DNA from: Hemicentrotus pulcherrimus
Lineage: Eukaryota; Echinodermata; Echinoidea; Camarodonta; Strongylocentrotidae
NCBI GenBank assembly: GCA_003118195.1
Contig: BEXV01000945.1
Coordinates: 57,833 to 74,914 of the forward strand
DNA length: 17,082 nucleotides
Direction: 5' to 3'
Under the pieces are notes generated by a model, which made no database searches, was not told the DNA's origin, and worked only from the letters and a program-made list of their open reading frames with translations. Numbering within the stretch: position 1 is the first letter of the stretch; every line of letters starts with the position of its first letter. Shown here piece by piece: positions 14,685 through 17,082 of the stretch. Position numbers and translations under genes: made by a program.

Positions 14685-17047
14685 CTGAAGGCAAAGAGGA
14701 AAAAAAAAATAATGTCATGATTATGGTATGGTATATAATAGTATGTTATTTATTATCAAAATCACAATACATACAAAATAGAAAAGTACATAACATCAAG
14801 AATATAGTGAATGGCTAGAAAGCCCACTCAGCTTTGTTAAGATGACAGAACTATTCCTTGGGCACAAGTAAGGGTGAATCGGAAAGTGTTGGTGCTCTAT
14901 GTATGAAATAAATGCCGTAGCTGATGAAGATATTCTACTTTAATCATAAAGGCCCCCCCCCCCAAAAAAAAGAAAAGAATGTTAAACATTACCACAAGAT
15001 GTATTTCTAACACCAGGAATAATACAAATTCTTTTGATTTTTCTTTATTCATGATGAAAATAAAGGAAGAGGGTCTGCTTATTTAATAGAAAATATTGAA
15101 TTCTGATTTCTGTTCTCCCTGGTGGTTCCTATTCACGCCAATAGAGTACCGGTACCCTAGGAGTTCCACTGAAATTCGCTCTGGCAACATGAGCCCCTGA
15201 TATGGTTTCAAATTTCAACTGTATTACAAAATGGTTAAGAATTAAGGCGATGAAAAGTATTGGTTATGGTTTTTAAAAAAGGACTTGCGTGAGAAATTGA
15301 CCGTAGGTGTGCTGTCGCTGTTTAGAGTCAGAAGGACATAGTGTATTGAAATGACTTGGAGTTAATGCCCTTCTGGCTCCAAACAGCTGAAATGTTGTAC
15401 ATTAGCTTTGGGAACAAGTGAAATTGTTATCATCCATTAGTACCTTAGCACAGACAACCTCTGTTCTCAGCATTCCATGAGTGTAATCTTCTTTACTTTT
15501 AACAGTGCCTTGGGCAGCCATGTCAGAGAAGGAAGGCCAACCTAAGATAAAGAATACACATTTTCAACATTTATAAATTGGGCAACGATATAAAAGTATG
15601 ATTTTACAATATTTTGATATTTTATATCCAATTAGACTCTTTTTACAAGGTTAGGTTCATGAAAAATTGTATGTAATTGCATAGAGGTATAAAATGTTTT
15701 TTTACACACAAAAAAAGAAAACAATTATTACAACTTGTATCATACTGAGTTCTGGAATAAAAGTTACAATGAAAACTACATTTATTTGGAGAATATTTTA
15801 TTCCTAAATTCATGTCAAAAGCTTCCAGTATTACATCAGATTTTCATGTTTGACAAACAAGACAACAAAATCAGTGTTATAGTACTCTATACTTTATTCA
15901 CAACAAATTTGCTCTTCAACAATATCATTTGCTTCCCACCATCCTTACCATATGGCAGGAGTAATGTGCAATAGTCTTGTTGTTGAGTTATAAAAGTTAT
16001 CAATCAAATGTGTTTTTAATGGTCCCTTCTTGACACTTGACACAAATTTCCCTGAAATGATCCCCCTTCAGGTAGATGTTCATCCTCATAACGTAATACC
16101 TTAAGGCTCATTTGCATAGGATGCAGTAAAACACAGCTGTTTACCGTGGCTTGTTTTTACAAAGCATTTTTGCATGAAGCCGTTCACATTTGGAAGATAA
16201 ATGAATACACTTAATGACTTGTAGACAACTATTTTACACACTTCTTCATTGCTGAAATCATTTACTGTATCACATGTGAATGAGTCTGTATGAAATTTAG
16301 TTCTTGTTGTTGATGTTTTTGTTGATGCATATTTCTGTTTGCACACGATTACTCCTGCCGATACAGAAAAAAAGAGGATGATCACAACTCACCTGACCCT
16401 GAATCAAATTTATCCCCGGACCTGTAACGAGGAGGCGAAAGAAAAGAAAAGAAATCATTTTCAAGCACTCTTGACCAGAAATACCATGAGCTATTCCAAG
16501 GGCATCATAGGACACACAAGGACCACAATTTAAGCCTACTATTCATTTGTCATCGTAAATTTCTATGTGATCATTATTTAGTGTTGCTATTAGAAATCTT
16601 AGTCAAATAAGTGTTTTTTTCTCAAAACTTAAAAACATCATACAGGACGTATATCATTGAATTACTCACTTATAAACATACAGTTTATGATATCAAATTA
16701 ATCTCTCAATCTAAAATTGGTCTTGATAAATATAAAATCTTTTTTTTCTTCTGCATTTTAATTCAATATATCCCATACAATCCCAATAACAGTCAACCAC
16801 CTTTTGATAAACAATACTTCAACCTCTTCCATGCCAATCATCCTTCTTTTTGTTTTAACTCATAAATACACTCATAAACAAAATAAAGGACTTCTTTCTC
16901 CATTAAATTTAAGAATTATTCTAAAATTTTCCCTTAGTTCTTTTCAAACGGTGAGAAGCAATAGCTTACTTGAAAAGTATGTTGTCACAGACAACACAGT
17001 AGAAGTTTCCATCATCTTTCAGATCTGTATATTTACCGGTGAATGCC
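14571..17047 (-). CDS. MSRB3: Methionine-R-sulfoxide reductase B, MSRB3-like (3' four exons; 5' end outside window)
   Basis: Minus-strand join 17047-16970, 16421-16393, 15541-15444, 14684-14571 gives 105 full residues and TGA, with phases fitting at every junction. Seen: [13 protein letters not shown], first zinc pair [26 protein letters not shown] with second zinc pair CAKC, then [16 protein letters not shown] and the catalytic RYCINSA. Known of the family: reduces the R epimer of protein-bound methionine sulfoxide using a catalytic Cys or Sec, with a structural zinc held by two CxxC pairs. The catalytic codon is TGT at 14624-14622, so this is the Cys form, not the selenoprotein. LFKS...KFDSGSGWPSF is closest to MSRB3 as I recall it, while RTEVVC recalls MSRB2. 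The N terminus and any targeting signal lie outside the window, so location (ER or mitochondria) is unknown. The resolving position (fourth of FDSGSG's DSG-x-G) is Ser. Confidence 0.95.
14685..15443 (-). other. MSRB intron (759 nt)
   Basis: Between exons c and d. It contains the short hairpin at 15317-15387 and C- and A-homopolymer runs at about 14952-14969. No other gene seen. Confidence 0.88.
15317..15387 (-). repeat. 23-bp near-perfect hairpin in MSRB intron
   Basis: Arm 15317-15339 and arm 15365-15387 are inverted copies (gctgttt.gag.cagaagg.cat) with three mismatches and a 25-nt centre. On the minus strand, which is the sense strand of the host intron, the three mismatches become G-U pairs, so the RNA stem would be fully paired. 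Origin as a small foldback repeat is likely; a small-RNA precursor is possible. Confidence 0.75.
15444..15541 (-). CDS. MSRB3: MSRB exon c: WPSF core to second zinc pair
   Basis: 98 nt: two bases finish Gly, then 32 codons [11 protein letters not shown] to [12 protein letters not shown], phase 0 end. The Trp and Ser-Phe line the methionine sulfoxide pocket in this family. The final VVCAK gives the first Cys of the second CxxC. Acceptor tcttag, donor AAG|gtacta. Confidence 0.95.
15542..16392 (-). other. MSRB intron (851 nt)
   Basis: Donor gtgagt next to the microexon, acceptor tcttag. AT-rich; no gene or repeat recognised. Open frames at 15735-15974 (+) and 16101-16385 (-) have no recognisable content. 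Confidence 0.87.
16393..16421 (-). CDS. MSRB3: MSRB exon b: 29-nt microexon
   Basis: One base completing Lys, nine codons SGDKFDSGS, and one base of Gly. Minus-strand acceptor ttacag, donor G|gtgagt. It supplies the KFDSGSG part of the motif and is the only piece that joins exons a and c in frame. The resolving-Cys position is Ser (TCA at 16396-16394). Confidence 0.92.
16422..16969 (-). other. MSRB intron (548 nt)
   Basis: Donor gtaagc, acceptor ttacag. AT-rich with nothing further recognised. Confidence 0.87.
16970..17047 (-). CDS. MSRB3: MSRB exon a: first zinc CxxC
   Basis: 78 nt: one base ends a split codon, 25 codons [20 protein letters not shown] to DNILF, then two bases (AA) of a split Lys codon. 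Acceptor ttgtag (17053-17048) follows a pyrimidine tract; donor AA|gtaagc. The CVVC pair binds the structural zinc. Confidence 0.93.
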
Positions 17048-17082
17048 CTACAAGAAGAAAAGAGAAGAAAGAAAAGAAAAAA
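17048..17082 (-). other. End of the upstream MSRB intron: acceptor and polypyrimidine tract
   Basis: On the minus strand this is an almost unbroken C/T run (31 nt) ending ttgtag directly before exon a, so more MSRB exons lie beyond the window edge. Confidence 0.85.

Overview
This is a stretch of animal (eukaryotic) nuclear DNA. It is AT-rich, with small GT-AG-bounded exons separated by introns of roughly 0.5-1.4 kb, long AT-rich 3' regions and many short repeats. The two genes could come from almost any animal. The short repeats resemble families I remember from sea urchin genomes: a GTACGTCC-rich element carrying AGGTCA repeats, a TTTAAAGGGGAAGTCCACC foldback, and a short foldback ending in ACCCATTTCACAA. 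I therefore favour an invertebrate deuterostome, most likely an echinoid. That is recollection, not a search result.

Gene 1 (+ strand, 475-5396, 5' part outside the window): the last five coding exons of a novel-type protein kinase C of the delta/theta class. They encode 253 residues, from the kinase hinge through the catalytic loop, DFG motif, activation loop, C-lobe and AGC C-terminal tail to a TAG stop. All intron phases agree. A 126-bp exact copy of the second exon's 3' end and its donor site lies next to the only undetermined base (1871). It looks like an assembly seam rather than a real second exon. The third intron carries a ~500-bp repeat element with DR1-type hormone-receptor half-sites. 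The last intron carries a perfect 116-bp tandem duplication.

Region 5397 to about 9.4 kb: probable long 3' UTR of the kinase. It contains an (ATC)12 tract and a 367-bp imperfect foldback, and ends near an AATAAA followed by a GT-rich stretch. From about 9.45 to 12.5 kb is the gap between the two 3' ends, with a ~414-bp TTTAAAGGG-ended element and a diverged ~50-bp tandem repeat.

Gene 2 (- strand, 17047-14571, 5' part outside the window): four 3' exons of a methionine-R-sulfoxide reductase B, closest by eye to MSRB3. They include a 29-nt microexon. Both CxxC zinc pairs and the catalytic Cys are present. The usual resolving Cys is Ser, and an extra Cys lies five residues after the catalytic one. 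Its probable 3' UTR runs down to about 12.5 kb. The two genes converge tail to tail. One transduces diacylglycerol signals and the other repairs oxidised methionine, and nothing in the sequence ties their functions together.

No prokaryotic operon, CRISPR, tRNA or rRNA was seen. The most noteworthy items are the exon copy at the N, the two foldbacks inside predicted transcribed regions, the MSRB microexon and cysteine pattern, and a possible family of TTAAAGG-ended repeats.
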